A DNA stretch of 64,000 bases from Marsupella aquatica (lineage: Eukaryota > Marchantiophyta), in NCBI GenBank assembly GCA_973895155.1, contig OZ316891.1, positions 16,492,001 through 16,556,000 of the forward strand. Direction: 5' to 3'. A program made the translations under genes and the position numbers. The notes under the pieces were generated by a model that was not told the origin of the DNA, did no database searches, and saw only the letters and a program-made list of their open reading frames with translations. Numbering within the stretch: the stretch's first letter is position 1; the number at the start of each line of letters is the position of its first letter. Shown here one piece after another: positions 11,522-24,000 of the stretch.

Positions 11522-13831
11522 GTGAGCAGCTTATCCTCAAACGGGGACGGGGAGGCAAGTAAGAAAGGTTTGGATGTAGGGATCGATTGCGAAAACCTAT
11601 GGGCAAGCAGGAGCACGGGCGGAAGTGGTGAAAGTGGAGACTCGGCCAAACAAGAAGTCAACAAAGTAACTAGAGAAGGGTTTGCAACGGAGCAAGGTGG
11701 AAGATCTGTGGGGAGATACAGGCATTCGAGATTACTTCAAGTGGGAGGTGAGAAGGGACATCTCCCTGTTTTACTTTCTGATCTAACTGTCTGACATAGC
11801 CAAGTAATGTCGATCATTGGAACCGAGGCGGAGTTAGGGAAGAACAGGACAGAACAACTGCGTGGACACACGGACTTGGCTCCCCTGGGGAACAAGGAAG
11901 GAATTAGTGCACATGCTAGGGAGGCAAACGAACGATTTAGCAAACAGGATTCTCGGAGTACAGCTCCCCCTAATGGTAGAGGCTTGCTAGGTTCCTCTTT
12001 CAGATGCCCGCAGTATAAGGCGCAGGAGCCCTATGATCTATTTGACAATTCTGATTAAGGACGTAAAGGAAAAGACACAGAGCTGTCATCATCAACATGG
12101 GAGACCCGCAATTCCACGAGGATCCACTCTCGGGTAACAGCTGACCGCGGCGCGAAAGGAATTGAATCTGGTCCCCATCAAGGGCGTAGTGCTGAGCCGG
12201 GGATCAAGGAGGTGGATGTGGGCAAACACTCTGAGGGAGAGGAGGGGACGGAGGTATCTGAGGAATGTATTACGATTCTAAAAGAAATCGCAGCAAACTC
12301 AAAGGGAGACTGGAGCACTAAGTTGTTTACGTCTGTAGACTGGAATCTTGAGGAAGCGGTGTGCAATGTCAGGCAATTATACAACTGCGGCATGCTATGT
12401 TACTTTACGGATTGGACTCCTATGTTACCTGGGTTTCGAGCATGGATTGAAGAATGGATGGTTGAGGGGAGAAATTGGCCGGTGCTGCAAATCAAATTTG
12501 TCGGAAAAAGCTTCTACTTGGTGGTTTTTGAAAATGCGGATCACAGAGACCTTGCCTTGTCGTCTGCACCATGGTTCCTTGAGCGCAAGCTGGTATACAC
12601 ATTCCCTTGGGACCCCTCATTTGACATTCGGGCTGAAAAGTTTACTAAGCTCCCTGTATGGATTGAGCTCCCTTTTCGAGCTCTGGTGCTGGAAGGGTGC
12701 CGTATCAAGATTGCGGAGTCTTTGGGCAAGCTGCTACATTACATTCAGGGTGCTGAATACAGCTCTTATCCCCACGATAGAGCCTGTATTCTCTGGGATA
12801 CTGAACGAGAATTGCCAAAGAGTGCTCGAGTAAGGATCAGGAATGACATTGTCATCTGGCAGCCGATAATATTCAAGAACATACCTTACCACTGCTTCAA
12901 GTCCAACAAGCGGGGCCATTTGGCTCGGGAGTGCAAAGAAGGGAGGAATGTAGTAGCGGAAGCAGACCAGGAAAACAATGGGGAGGACATCGATGACACC
13001 CTTGAAGAATTGGATGCGACAGCCGAAGGAGACCCAGAAGAGGTACTGAGGACGCAACTAGCTATGAACTTAAGAGTAAGGACGGGAGCGGGCCCAATTG
13101 TCCCTAGAGAGGAAGGCACGGTGATAACAGATATACAAGCAGTTGAAGCTCTTATGCGAGTGGAAGCTGAACCCCCACTGGCCGAACCTGCTCAGGAGGG
13201 AAGGATAAATTCTAGTAGTGAGGAGGATGGGAACAAAGGAAGTCAGAGGCTGCGGATTGCGCCGGGCCGGGTAGAGATTCCTAATGTATTGACCACAGAT
13301 ACCTTGCCAATAATTCCATTGGATGCGGGGGCTGCAAGTTTTACACCTGTTGAAGTGGGGGTGGCCGCGGCTGAGATAGTAGCATCGATGGACTCACACA
13401 GCGAAAGTGCTGAGCCGAACGGATCTTCATATCATGGGGACACTGACGTAGATATGTCTGAATATGAAGCATATGTTTCAAGTAAAGGGAAAGATAGAGC
13501 GAGGAAGCTTGACAAAAGGACACCTCCAGCAGCTAAGAAGGATAGAGTTTCCCAAGAACCTAAAAAGCAACGATCTCTGAAATTCTCACACTCTTCTATC
13601 CTTGCTGTAGAAATTGAGAGGCCTGCTTCTGTGGACGGGAATGAGGGACTGACAATTGATATCGCTAACACACCAGGATCGGAGGATTGGACTGGGAAGA
13701 GGAACCTTGTGGAGCTAAAGGAGGATTATCAAATGGAGGAGACTAGCGTAATTGCAATGGCCACACCGACTCACCGTAGGCGGGGGAGTGCGGGCTCTGG
13801 TACTTCTTCTGGTGGACGTGTTCATATCTAA
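11522..13831 (+). pseudogene. LINE ORF1 protein (DUF4283 plus zinc knuckle)
   Basis: The RNA-binding ORF1 protein of plant L1 elements. One frame (codons starting at 11522, 11807, 12212) is interrupted by TGA 11792-11794 and TAA 12056-12058. The DUF4283-like region lies at about 12340-12850 ('VGKSFYLVVFENADHRDLAL', 'WFLERKLVYTFPWDP', 'LPVWIELP'). It is followed by a CCHC-like knuckle at about 12890-12940 in which the second Cys appears as Ser (CFKSNKRGHLAREC), so zinc binding is doubtful. A long acidic/Ser-rich tail ends at TAA 13829-13831. The true start codon is uncertain because a stop lies just upstream of 11522. Confidence 0.8.
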
Positions 13832-13836
13832 AGTGG

Positions 13837-16800
13837 GCGCTAGTAGTATATGAAGGATGTAACTTTGGAATAATCAGCATCTATGCGCCCAATTCGCCCA
13901 GGAGGAGGGCAATCCTCTGGAATGAACTCAAACTTGGACTCCCCCCGGCTTCATGGATTGCATGCGGGGACTTCAATATGACGGAGATGCGGGAGGACTC
14001 CACAGGAGACTCACCCTTGATAAAAGGATGTGAGGCTGAATTTTGGAGATTTCTGAAGGTGCGATTCAATCTGGTGGATGCTATACAATTCAAAGGAATT
14101 GACAAGGGGTCTAGATTCACATGGCGCAGGAGCAGGAACGGGATACTGACACAGTCCCGGCTGGACAGATTTTACTTTAGCAACAATGGGGAATGGATCA
14201 AACTGATTGGGGAACTCAAGCATGACGGGGGCTCGGCCCTCTCGGACCACGATCCGGTGGTATTGAGCTTGCAACTCACGAGCGGTGTACAGGCTGAGGG
14301 TGGTAGGGTGCGAATGACACTGTTCAAAGCGAACCCGGCTCTGGTGAAAATTGAAGGCACAGTGGAAGCACTCCAGCGGGCATGGATGGAAGGAAAAGGG
14401 GGGTGTACTGAACCAATAAGGGCTTTTGACAAGGCGAGTCGCAATATGAGGAAAATGTATATTGAGAAGCAAGGGTCACCTAAGCGAAGAGAAGAAGAAC
14501 TGCTGTTGCTGTGGGATAAATTAAGGTTGCTGAAGACGACAATAATGGAGGAATACTCTGAAATTGAACTCAAAGAGTACGTTGACACAGAGGACTTACT
14601 ACATGCTGCGGAGCTGGAGGAGGCTCATAGAGGAAGAAGATTGGCGCGAATTAAATGGTTGGGGGAGGGAGACGAACCATCACATTTCTATTTTGCAACT
14701 GTTAAGGCTAAGAGAGAACGAGAAGCGATGAAGAGTTTGTTGTTGGAAGGGGGGGCGGTGATTACAGACACATAATGAAGGAGGTGGAACAAACTTGTCT
14801 GGCATTGTTTGCTCCTGGGGCCCCAACGCAGGGGGAGAGGCTGATCTCACTAAATGAACGAAGCAGGCTGCTGAAGCATACCAGGGCGGCACTGACCATA
14901 GCAGAGACAACCATGCTAGAGAAGCTGCCCACAAACACGGAAATAAAAGAGGTACTTTGGATGCTCCCAAAGGACAAGGCACCGGGACCGGATGGGCTGT
15001 CTGCAAAGGTGTATCAGGCATGCTGGGAATTCTTGCAAGAGGATCTGGTTGCCATGATACAGGAATTTTGGTTGACAGGGAAGCTGGCTAGTGGGGTCAA
15101 GGAGGGGATCATCAAATTCATCCCTAAGAAGGCGGATAAACGGATGCTAAAGGACTGGCGGCCATTAACCATGCTGAATACAGTGTACAAGCTGATTGCT
15201 AAAATTCTGACTCGTAGGCTGATATGCATCCTACCCCGGCTGATCAGCCCTCAACAGACAGGGTTCATCCCTGGCCGAAACATACTGGAGAACATATCAC
15301 TGGCATGGTTGACTTTCGATTGGCTGAAGAATAGAAAGTATGAGGCACTTTTTCTTAAACTAGACTTTGAGAAGGCATTTGACCGAGTAGACCAGGGATA
15401 CATTTGGGAAACTATGCACTTGCTCGGTATCAGTAGCAACTTTATCAAATTGGTGCAGGCACTGATGCAGCACGCTACATCCAGGATACACCTGAATGGT
15501 ATGCTTTCAACTGACATTGGGCTCCAACGGGGGGTCAGACAAGGATGCCCCTTGTCTCCTCTCCTTTTTGTGATCTCAACACAACCATTGATGGATTTTA
15601 TGGATGCTGAACTAGCTGCGGGCAGGCTGGAAGGAATACAAGTTTCAGAGATACTAACCATTTGCTACCGGCTGTTCGCGGATGACTTGGGGATGTTCAT
15701 CCCGGCAAAGGAGAGAAACTTTCAACAGGTAACAGAGGTGGTGAAATGCTATGAATTGGCAACAGGGGCTCGCCTTAACTTACGGAAATCCACTGTGATA
15801 CCACTAGTAACAACAACGCCACGGTGGCTCAGGGATACTGGCTGTGTGATCAGTGGTAGGGGGGAACTCCAGAAATACCTCGGAGCTCCACTGGGGGTGG
15901 ACCTGAAAACGGAGCAGCTGCACAGCTATGTATTGGATAAGATTGGACAAAGGCTCTCATCCTGGGCCAACAAGATGTTGACATTCACAGGCAGAACTCT
16001 GCTTATTAGGCACATTTTACAGGCAATACCAGTATATCACTCGATGTTCCTAAAGGCTTCTAATGCGCTTGCAAGAAAAATGACTGCACTTTGTCGAGAC
16101 TTTCTGTGGGGGTATAACAAGGAGGGAGGTAGGCGGGTACCACTGGTATCCTGGGCTTGCATCTCTCGCCCTAAGTCGGAGGGGGGACTTGGAATCAAGG
16201 ATTTCAGAAGCCATTCGGATGCATTACTCGCCAAATGGTTTACTGGGGCACTGGATTCCCCCAGATCGGAATGGGCCTACTTGTTTGCTGCGAATTTGAA
16301 ACTGATTGGATGGGCCAACTATAAGGTAGTAAGGAGAAACAACTACACATTTAGGGACAAGATGCTACTCTGCTACCCGTGTGCACTTCATGGTCTAGCA
16401 TATACAGGTGGGCTTTGGAAGGCATGGGAACTGCTACGGGTGAATCTGATATTCTGCTCCACGGATCGAGTACCAGGAAGATGGGCAGTAGGGGACACAA
16501 TCAGGTGCTTGAAAGGCTTTCAGGCATGGAGCAATGAGGACATGGCTGCTGTCACGAGGCTCTGTGGGCGACTGGGCATTCGGTGTATACAGGATCTGTG
16601 GGCGGAGGAGAGACAGGGTTGGAGAATGGTGAATGAGAGACGGGAGAACCTGAGGGGATTTTCACTAGAACACCGTAATCTGGGAAGGAAATTCATAGAG
16701 GCACTTGTGAGCATCAGACAGTGTGTTTGGGGTTACGAGCCTGGTCCTCGATGCTGGTGCTGGGCAGACAGTCCGGATCCACTGAAGAGCTTTGGAATCC

Positions 16801-17452
16801 AGAATAGGAGAGCTTATAGGATTATCAGGACTGAGTGCAGCGACACCCCCAGTCTGAACAAAACTTGGGGGATCTCCAAGACAGCGGGAGAGTGGAATGT
16901 AGGATGGACTGGTATATGGAGATCTGGGTTGACTATGAGGGCTAAGACTTTCTATGGAGGATAATTGCATCTGGTCTGTATACTGGAGTGAGGGCGATAA
17001 AGATAGGTAAAGGAACTGGTGAGTGCAAGCTGTGTCCTGGGATTCTAGAAACCATTCCCCACCTCTTCATTGACTGTGCACATGCACAGAAATGCTGGGC
17101 TTTATGTGCGGGTTGTTTTGATGGTGCATTTGCGGATCGCTTTGGAGGCCTGATTGGGATGCTTGACTCTGCTATCGGAAGGAACCCATGTAAAGTAGCA
17201 AAATTGTTTATGCTATACCAGATCCTCTGGACACTGTGGAATGGCAGGAACAAGCACATGTTCAAGACAGAGGGAACCAGAAAGCTGGACCTGCGCTTTA
17301 TGCTCTCTGAAGTGGCGGACCATGTCTCTGCTGTGATACTCACCTTACCGGCTTGTAATAGGAGAACGAGGCTACTTAGGGCCAAGGAGATGGTAAATAG
17401 GGAAAGGGTGCTATGGATTAACCGGAGGGATATCTGGATCACTTCAGGCTAG
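13837..17452 (+). pseudogene. LINE ORF2: partial endonuclease, reverse transcriptase, zf-RVT
   Basis: The frame opens within the endonuclease: 'ISIYAPNSPRRR', 'ACGDFNM' and 'SDHDPVVL' are seen, but the N-terminal catalytic half is missing, so ORF1 is joined to mid-ORF2 by a deletion. The frame then shifts at 14773-14775 (stop overlapping ATG). Reverse transcriptase occupies about 14940-16000 with 'KDKAPGPDGL', 'QQTGFIPGR', 'KLDFEKAFDRV', 'GVRQGCPLSPLLF' and the catalytic FADD box. A further shift near 16960 leads to the zf-RVT motif (CKLCPGILETIPHLFIDC, about 17020-17080) and the end at 17452. Confidence 0.88.
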
Positions 17453-18352
17453 AAGTAGAGCTTGTTTGAGGTGGATGTTTTGTAGATGATGAGGGCTCTG
17501 TCTATCAAGGGTAATAGGATAGGTTGTTGGGCTGCCCCTGGATGCACTCTGGGACTTGAGACACTTGCACTGCTGGCTGCTTGGAATATTGGTGTCCCCT
17601 TTGCTGATGCTTCTTATTTCTGATTGTTCCCCTTGCTGCGGGGCTTCTGTGGCTCAAAATTTATAAAATTAAAATGGATTTAAGGAAAATGTTTTTAAAT
17701 GGATCACTTTCACTCCGTAGCTCCTTTTTACCTTTCCACAGCCCCAGGGAGATATGACTCCCCTCATATATGCTTCTAGAGACCTGCCACCCCCGGACCA
17801 ACTTTGGTCCCCAAATTTTGGCCCCCCACCTGGACCCCAACTCGCATGTCTGGGCGCGCCACCAACTGGCAATGCCCATAACTTTCTAGTCAGGCGTCCG
17901 CAAGCGGAGTGTCTTAGCCCATTGTGATCGGGCCGACCCAATGCTCATGCCTAGGCCCTCAGATCTCATTGCCGCTCGGGGCCCCCGATCGGCCAAAACC
18001 GGATCGGGCCATAACTCACGCCCCAAGCGTCCGTTGCCCAGGAGTTGGCCATGGGCCCAAGAGGAGCTCTCACTCAAGCCCTCAAAACTCAAAGTCCATC
18101 TGGGGGTCTGGACGCTCGACCTTGAGCCCGGCCCCTTTCCCCTTGACCCAACCAGCCCACAGCTAGTCTAAGTCCTTAGTGTGTGTCACTTGCTTAGCGC
18201 CTTGCCTTTGCCAGTGCCACGCCCCATTGCCCACAAGTCTCCCCATGCTAAGTCCTCCCCGGATGGCCTATCCAGGCCTGGATCATAAGGGACCTCGGCG
18301 TTGGAGTCAGCGACGCCGGAGCTGAGTGTCAAGGTAGTTGAGTTTTGCGACT

Positions 18353-18778
18353 GTATTCAATCAAAGGGTTAGCAAATGTTGCATACCCCACAACCAGAGT
18401 CAAGGGGGAGTTTGTTAGGGTTAACTCTAGTCTTGGGTCCGGTCTTGGGTTAATTGATACTTAGGCTAAACCGCCATTAGAGTCACTGTTCATGGCGATT
18501 AGCCACAACTCTCTAGCATATAGAGGGGCTAGGGAGAGATGCTCTTGCACTCATGCTCATTGTTGAGGGAGCTAGCTAGGTGCTAGGAGGAGAGCTTGTG
18601 CAAGGAGACTTTGTGTGGCCATGGTGGCCAAAGTTTAGTAAAGATCTTGTGTGTTCCCGTGAGAGTAGCCTTGACAAAGGGGAACCACATGTCTCTTGGT
18701 GTCAATGTGTGCACACTTGGTGTTTGTTCTTGTGGTTGTTTTGTCACAGTTTTTTCCAACATGAGGATATACCCAACA
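18353..18778 (+). repeat. Copia relic: 3' internal end and LTR
   Basis: A short internal remnant ends in a polypurine tract (AGAGTCAAGGGGGAGTT, to 18412). It is followed by an LTR starting TGTTAGGG (18413) and ending CCCAACA (18778), 366 bp. It resembles the intact copia LTR at 51825-52245, sharing 'GTTCCCGTG' and the block ending in 'GAACCACATGTCTCTTG' with small changes. The rest of this element was separated by the gypsy-A insertion or lost. Confidence 0.7.
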
Positions 18779-20640
18779 ACAAGAAGTGGATTTATTGTAA
18801 CTCTCCACACCAAAAGCAATTTCTCACAAAAAAATTGATTGTCACAAAGTCAGCATAATAGAGCCTTCATAATAGGCCACACAAGAATCTAATATCAAAT
18901 TACTCAAGAATCCATCAAGAATAAGTTCAAGTTGAGACTCTAGATGGATTCAGAAGTGCATAAAACCCTTAGATCATTTCCTAGTCATCAAATATGGAAA
19001 GAAATGCATGTGGGGGAAAGAATAGCAATGGGATGGGCGACGTCTCACTTGAAGTTATGCACCAAATTTGGTGCTCCAAATCTTGCTAGTTTCCATATAC
19101 TCACATAGTTTTGGCCATCATCATTCATAGTAGTGGGGTTCAGCGGAGAAGAGCCTTGATAAATCTGGCGCTCCACATCTTGCTATTTTCCGAATAAATC
19201 TATCAATGTTGCTGGCCAAAATCGCACCATCCCAAAGACAACGTCAACTCCAAAACTGCACCATTGCGGAGGCAACCTCAACTCCATTGATGACCAAGAA
19301 GACCTCTTCTCCTCACATAAATATCCCAATCAAAAATCCCTACCCAAAGTGTCAATAATTGTTTGCTCTAGACAATCTTGAGGTATAATGGTGATCCTCA
19401 ATAAGCAAGGGATCTTGAGGTAAAATGGTGATACTCAATAATCAAGGAACTCACTATAAAGATTCTCAACTATCATTAGACCCTCACACAAATGTAAAAA
19501 AAGTTGTTAGCTATAGTTGATCTTGAGGGAAAATTGAGTCTCTTAATTGCCTAAAAAATTCGTCATAGCAATTCCTCACCATCAAGAGACCCCAATCAAA
19601 AGTTTACACTATTGTTGGCTCTAGATGATCTTGATGTAATATAGCCTCTTAATTGCCACGAAAACTAAGAAAGCTTCACTATCAAGAAAGCCTCATCCAA
19701 AGCTTAACAAAATTGTTGTCTCTAGGTGATCTTGAGGTAAAATGGTGGCGTCTAAACTTCCAAGGATGTGGTCAATCTCTCCCAATTCTCACGCCCATCA
19801 TTCTAATACCCATAAGTTGTCAATTTAGTAAATTGTAAGCTGGGCTTTTTATAGCCATACACTTTTCATTTTCCATAGCATACGGAAGCATCCAGCCAAG
19901 CATGTCAAAGACTCTGACTTGAGCACATTGGGTAATGTTTCATTTTGCGCAAGGATGAGCAATGTGAAGGAAAGAATTAACGATTGAGCCCCCATTTTCC
20001 ATAGGATACAAAAGCATCCAGCCAAGCATGTCAAAGATTCGGACTAGAGCACATCCGGTAATGTTTCATTTTGCAAGGATGAGCAATGTGAAGGAAAGAA
20101 TTAAAGATTGAGCAGGGTATAATGACCGTGCCAGCAATCAACAAAATGTTTTGCTGTTAAGAGGAGAAATGTTGTTCATACAAGCAAAAATCGTCTCATA
20201 ACAATAATTGGTTTACTCATAACAACAACGAATTTTCTCATGGCCAGAACTATAGACTTGTAGTTCCCAACAGTCAAATCGGATGTGAAATCATTCTCGA
20301 TATCTGGGAGCTACCGCCATTTGCTAATCATTCATGCAGCCCCAGAGTGTGCAACACCTTCAACTGGGGAAGCTATTTTCTTCCAAGCTCTTGTAGATAG
20401 ATATCGTTAGTAAGTACCTTACGACTGTCATAATAAACGAGTACTATGCAGCGCCTGTAGATGTTTTTTATAAATACTTTACAGTTGTGTCAGATAGATT
20501 TGAAGAGTGGGGAAAAAAATTCAAAATTAGAATTTTAATTTGTACACCATCCTCTGGGTACACGGGTTTCCAGCTCCCTCACACACCAACCCGTGTCTTG
20601 ACCATTAAGAGAAAATCCTCATATTGAACTGACAGATCAT
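18779..20640. other. Intergenic region with degenerate tandem repeats
   Basis: No gene is seen. About 19370-19780 contains three to four diverged units of roughly 110-140 bp sharing 'GATCTTGAGGTAAAATGGTG' and 'CTCTTAATTGCC' segments. 19867-19992 is repeated at 19993-20118 with few changes (126-bp unit beginning CATTTTCCATAG). The remainder is AT-rich and featureless. Confidence 0.7.
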
Positions 20641-21050
20641 CATCCATACTGAAAGGAGACCATCTCTATGAACGATGGATCTCACTACTCACGACGCCCT
20701 CTTGAATCGATCGGACAAAACTAACTACAGCTGCCTCATTATTATGAGCAATATGGGTTCTGGCGTCTCCTTCTCAGACTTAGGATACGTTCTTTTGCTT
20801 GGCCAAGGCTTCATTCACGATTCAAAGGGTAGTATCCATCTGAAAGTAAACTGCAACTTCAAGATACCTGGAAACTCCAATTGCAGCATCGAAAAGACTT
20901 GGCCCTGTAAATCTGAGGAACTTAGGCGTTATCCACAGAATAGTCCCTCAGGTGTAACTCTGGTCCATGACGATCAATGTGCCCCCATATCGGAGACGAA
21001 GTTTAGGGTTAGCAAAATGAATAATTTGACCTGTTTGGAACAATCAATAT

Positions 21051-24000
21051 TTACAGCTCCAGGGGACTGATAAGAGCATTCATATTCAGAGCAGCTGAGT
21101 TTCGTTGCTCTCTTTGAAATTCAGAGGATTGGAGTTTTTCTGAACCTAGCAAATTCGTAAGGAGCTTTCTCTTGACTTTTACAGGCAATTTTTCTGGCGT
21201 GACCGAGGACCCAACAGTAGCAACTTCTTTACCCGACGCTAATGAAGATGACAGACTTATCCTTGGATCAGGCTCAGCATTAGCGTATGATACATCACTG
21301 ATCTGTGGCCGGTCCTTCAGTATTTGGCCAGATTTACCTTTTCTCCAGGAACAACAATTGTTGCCCTTCAGAAAGCACCCTTTATGATAAGGTGAATGAC
21401 ATGACTGGCATCTGGTTATGCCCTTTTCCTGGAAAGCAGAGGACAATACTTAGTTAGATGACCATAGATACACTGTATGCTCAGAAATGCCCATCCTTTG
21501 ATTTATGCACCATCCCCGTCCTTCCATTTCAAAACGAGGCACTGTAGTTACAGTGGTTAGCCAACAAACCTGATAAGGGTATATTACATCAAATGGATCA
21601 CAACAAAGCTCCCCAGCCCAACAAGCCTCTCCGAGTTCTCGACAGGCAGAGCACTCTCTTGTGATGTGAACGGACAACTTGAGCAGAAGCGCTTGCATAT
21701 ATCCTGGTAAAACTGTTACACCCACAGCAACATTGGAAGGTATCAAGGTGAGCTTGGCAGACTTCACTACAATAGCTTAACCACCACGGTCCCCAAAGCA
21801 AAACCTGGTGGATCCAGCTTACCAAAATTAGGCATTAATGTTCTTAAGAAAGTAAACAAGTGCACTACTTTGTCCTCCCCTAACCTGGTGGACAGTGGAG
21901 GGCCACAGCAACTCAGTATCAACAGCGACTACAGATGTGCTTACTGCTACCCAATCCATTCCAAAGAAAATAGTCATCTGCACTCCATCCAGCCCTGAGA
22001 TCCAGAGGAAAAATCCTTACCTATCAGTCTACACCTGACCAAGACAGTAGTATAACTAGACCATGTGTAATATTATTGGGTATGCAGCTGCAATCTCTGG
22101 TTATTGATCGTGCTTCAATGCCGTGTGAACATCGACACATGAGTTCGTTCCGAGTCTCGATAACGTCCTTCGACTAGTTCTATGGATTAGACAGCAAGAT
22201 TAAAAGTACTGCAGTCTTTGAAGGAGACATGCAAGGTACACTACTAGATTGACCCAAGAACTCTTACCGGCAAAGGCTCCTTTTGATAGGTCTGCCAAGT
22301 CACGAAGCGCAAAAAAGTCATTGCTCTCGAGAAGGTAACGCCGTGATCCCATCATTGCCTGAATTCTTGCACGGGCTGGGCAGCGAATGCAAACTAACAT
22401 TTTACTCAGGCTTCTTCTTATATCTGTAAGGAGGGCCAGCACTGGTACCCTCGCATAAAGGTAAGGATTCACAGCACTTACACACAACATAGGCTGCACA
22501 AAACCACAGGATCATATTAACAACCGCCCCACAAAAAACTTCCTTGATGGTACCATCCAAAAGACAGCATGGATCAAACAGACATGATCTAGGGCGGCAA
22601 GTGGCACCCAAAAACAAAACAAAAACGAGTATTAGTCAGATTGCGCAGAAATGGAAAAGAAATATCTGGTGTAGGGACCCACTTTGTCATATATTGAGTC
22701 CAAATATGCCTTAGCCAATTGGGATACATGGCGTGGTGTGAAGTCCCACCGTTGTAGCACCCAAGCAGGTATGACTGCACTTTCATTTAGGTGACACGTA
22801 GAACAGAAGATTTGACCACTATATTCACAAAACCTTGGTCCAGTCCAGCCCCAATTCTGTACAAGTTCTGGTAAAAGACCGAGCGCTAATTCCAAATGCT
22901 TATAACAGCCAGCACAAGTAGAATGTTGAGCTTGAAGCTGTTGCTTCAGTGATTTCTTCTTCTGAATCTGTACAATCAATCGAATAGTTTTGCCAAATAC
23001 CGAAGCATGACCTCCATCATCTGAACTATGACCATCCTCTTTACAGGTCAAGGGGTCCGATAAGGATGCACCATGCTGAGAGGCGGCGAAGTCATCTACC
23101 AGCACATGCAATCCTAACTGACCGTCTCTGCTACTAGTTCCAGAAACCTGCTGCGACGTCTCAATCACCCTATCAGGAAACAAGAACCTTAAAAGCGGAG
23201 TGGCCGTACTCAGAGGTGGTCCAGCTTGAAGGAGCGACTGCAAGCAGACCTGTATGAGAGCACTCCGTACTTCAACAACACCTGGAGAAGTGTTTCCAAA
23301 AATCTTGCGAGACTCAGCGTTCACCTTTCCCCATGGGGTTGGAAGATGAATAGCGCCCTTGTGGGTAAACAACTGTAGAAGCTGGTTATGCAACGCAACA
23401 AAATCACGGTATCTCCTATGGCTTTCCCAATCATAGCCTCCCCCATAAACTTTGATCCGATAGATTGTATGTTCCTTCACGCCTACAACTCGGTCTCCGA
23501 AGGAAGCCCCTCCCCGCCGTTGCAATGCACCAACAACTTCAGCCCAGTCCACTTCATTTAGATTGGTTGGTGATTTTCCTAGCTGTCTCGAGATTGATGC
23601 AGGCTCACTAGAAGTAGAAGCATTGACAGTGCCATCTCTAGCAGGACGATCCCCTCCTGGTGACACAGTTTTCCCACCTTGTAATATTCGGGCTCCAGCT
23701 CCCTCTTCTGCGTCAAAGAGTATGTCCTCCATATCTAATACCGTATCTATGTACGTCTCCTTCACTTCCAACGCCTCCACATACCTCGATAGCTGAAGAA
23801 ACATCGAGTGAACATTCTCTCAGATACATCTGCTTCAATCATACAAAATATTCTACTCGTGCGTATGACCACATCGGCAAACCCAACGACTCATACAGAC
23901 GCTCATAAAGAGGCGTGGATGCTTCCACGATACTTGGCCTGAACTTGTAATGAGCTAACATGACGAGGGAGGGCAGTACTATCTCCTCCTGACCTAGTTC

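Larger units (their letters stand above)
11280..17686 (+). mobile_element. L1-type LINE, nearly full length, decayed
   Basis: A non-LTR retrotransposon with ORF1 (DUF4283/zinc-knuckle type), part of an endonuclease, reverse transcriptase and a zf-RVT tail. It is flanked by the 16-bp direct repeat AAATGTTTTTAAATGG (11264-11279 and 17687-17702). Its 3' end is A/T-rich (about 17650-17686). Both reading frames are broken, so it is immobile. Related 3' ends occur at about 31.2, 34.8 and 38.9 kb. Confidence 0.9.
10122..17740. repeat. 1.2-kb solo LTR containing a nested LINE
   Basis: Termini TGTGGTAAG...CCTTTCCACA are flanked by GCCCC at 10117-10121 and 17741-17745. Without the LINE and its duplicated target it is about 1.2 kb (10122-11279 plus 17703-17740), with no coding sequence. 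It is unrelated to the gypsy-A LTR it interrupts. Confidence 0.75.
4569..18352 (-). repeat. 5' LTR of gypsy-A, split by two nested insertions
   Basis: The LTR is present as three pieces, 4569-5419, 10098-10121 and 17746-18352, together about 1.48 kb. All match the solo LTR at 33283-38039 in order. The first gap is the 4673-bp solo LTR with duplicated GCTCA; the second is the 1.2-kb solo LTR (plus LINE) with duplicated GCCCC. The termini appear to be AG...CT rather than TG...CA (minus strand: AGTCGC...CCACCACT). The outer flank is a copia relic. Confidence 0.8.

Noticed and set aside
20675-21070. Plus-strand open frame of 131 codons at the 3' end of the PX/Rubicon gene
   Set aside because: It overlaps the last exon and 3' UTR on the opposite strand and resembles no known family.
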